Source: an uncultured Tissierellia bacterium
GTDB taxonomy: Bacteria; Bacillota; Clostridia; Tissierellales; Peptoniphilaceae
Assembly (NCBI GenBank): GCA_947278105.1
Contig: CAMYOR010000060.1
Coordinates: 1 to 6,167, forward strand
Direction: 5' to 3'
DNA length: 6,167 bases
Positions 6,115-6,167 of the stretch are shown here, one piece after another (position 1 is the stretch's first letter; each line of letters starts with the position of its first letter). Under the pieces are notes generated by a model that searched no databases, was not told the origin of the DNA, and was given only the letters and a program-made list of their open reading frames with translations. A program made the translations under genes and the position numbers.

Positions 6115-6167
6115 TTCCTATGTAAAATTTCAGGGAACACCTCCACTCCACCCCAATCGGCGTTTTC
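6113..6167. repeat. Second copy of the left-edge interspersed repeat
   Basis: GCTTCCTATGTAAAATTTC (6113-6131) matches 59-77 in 18 of 19 bases. After a divergent stretch of about 14 bases, CTCCACTCCACCCCAATCGG and the bases to the window edge match 88-114 closely. The copy is in the same orientation as the left one and is cut by the window end, so its full length is unknown. It probably belongs to a family scattered in this genome, perhaps the end of an insertion sequence lying further right. Confidence 0.65.

Larger units (their letters stand above)
5914..6122. repeat. Structured element bounded by CATAGGAAG/CTTCCTATG
   Basis: CATAGGAAG (5914-5922) and its exact reverse complement CTTCCTATG (6114-6122) enclose about 190 bases filled with hairpins. 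The arrangement resembles a small non-coding palindromic or MITE-like element, or a long structured RNA. A 9-bp match alone could be chance. The dense internal symmetry and the related fragment at 45-77 make a repeated element more likely. Function unknown. Confidence 0.4.
5909..6167. other. Repeat-rich intergenic region, no credible gene
   Basis: No supported gene lies between the putP terminator and the window edge. The stretch consists almost entirely of repeats and hairpins: CATAGGAAG at its start, a 62-bp-period tandem duplication, a 15-bp GC-rich palindrome, CTTCCTATG as the inverted partner, and finally the interspersed repeat also present at the left edge. Two minus-strand frames run through it, but they are low-complexity, cross the repeats and lack start signals. 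Confidence 0.65.

Noticed and set aside
5806..6146. Two overlapping minus-strand frames of 65 and 79 codons (5806-6003 and 5907-6146)
   Set aside because: Both run through the tandem duplication, hairpins and the putP terminator, and their proteins repeat the same low-complexity segment (LSFRRKPA). They have no good ribosome binding site and share no features with known families. They are translations of repeat DNA.

Overview
The window looks like a chromosomal segment of an anaerobic member of the Bacillota, most likely class Clostridia. The basis is strong AAGGAG-type ribosome binding sites 4-7 nt before each start, a GpsA and a PutP-type symporter that read as low-GC Gram-positive family members, and moderately GC-rich genes separated by AT-rich gaps. 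This placement is an inference from style; no rRNA or other taxonomic marker is present.

Layout. Bases 1-316 have no gene I can support. They hold three degenerate copies of a short interspersed repeat (unit resembling CCACCCYAAWNGGC-nTTTTCG) and a piece of a hairpin-rich intergenic element. A plus-strand gene pair follows: a MoxR/NorQ-like AAA+ ATPase (317-1207) and a von Willebrand factor A (VWA) domain protein of the NorD/CobT type (1338-2993). The pair ends at a long perfect hairpin terminator (3039-3080). Convergent to it on the minus strand is gpsA (glycerol-3-phosphate dehydrogenase, 4125-3088). Divergent from gpsA across a 131-bp AT-rich gap is a putP-like Na+/proline symporter gene (4257-5789), read from a consensus extended -10 promoter and closed by an intrinsic terminator (5882-5908). 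Bases 5909-6167 hold no credible gene. They contain an exact 51-bp tandem duplication carrying small hairpins, a large GC-rich palindrome, a flanking CATAGGAAG/CTTCCTATG inverted repeat, and a second copy of the interspersed repeat seen at the left edge.

How the genes work together. The ATPase and VWA protein form a classic two-component AAA+/VWA chaperone pair, of the kind that remodels or inserts metal into a client enzyme (NorQD for nitric oxide reductase, CbbQO for Rubisco, CobST for cobaltochelatase). No client enzyme is encoded beside them, so the substrate is unknown. gpsA (phospholipid precursor supply) and putP (proline uptake, possibly as energy substrate or osmolyte) appear to be separate single-gene units. 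The least explained parts are the client-less AAA+/VWA pair, whose Walker A motif ends in Asn, and the related repeat structures at both ends of the window.
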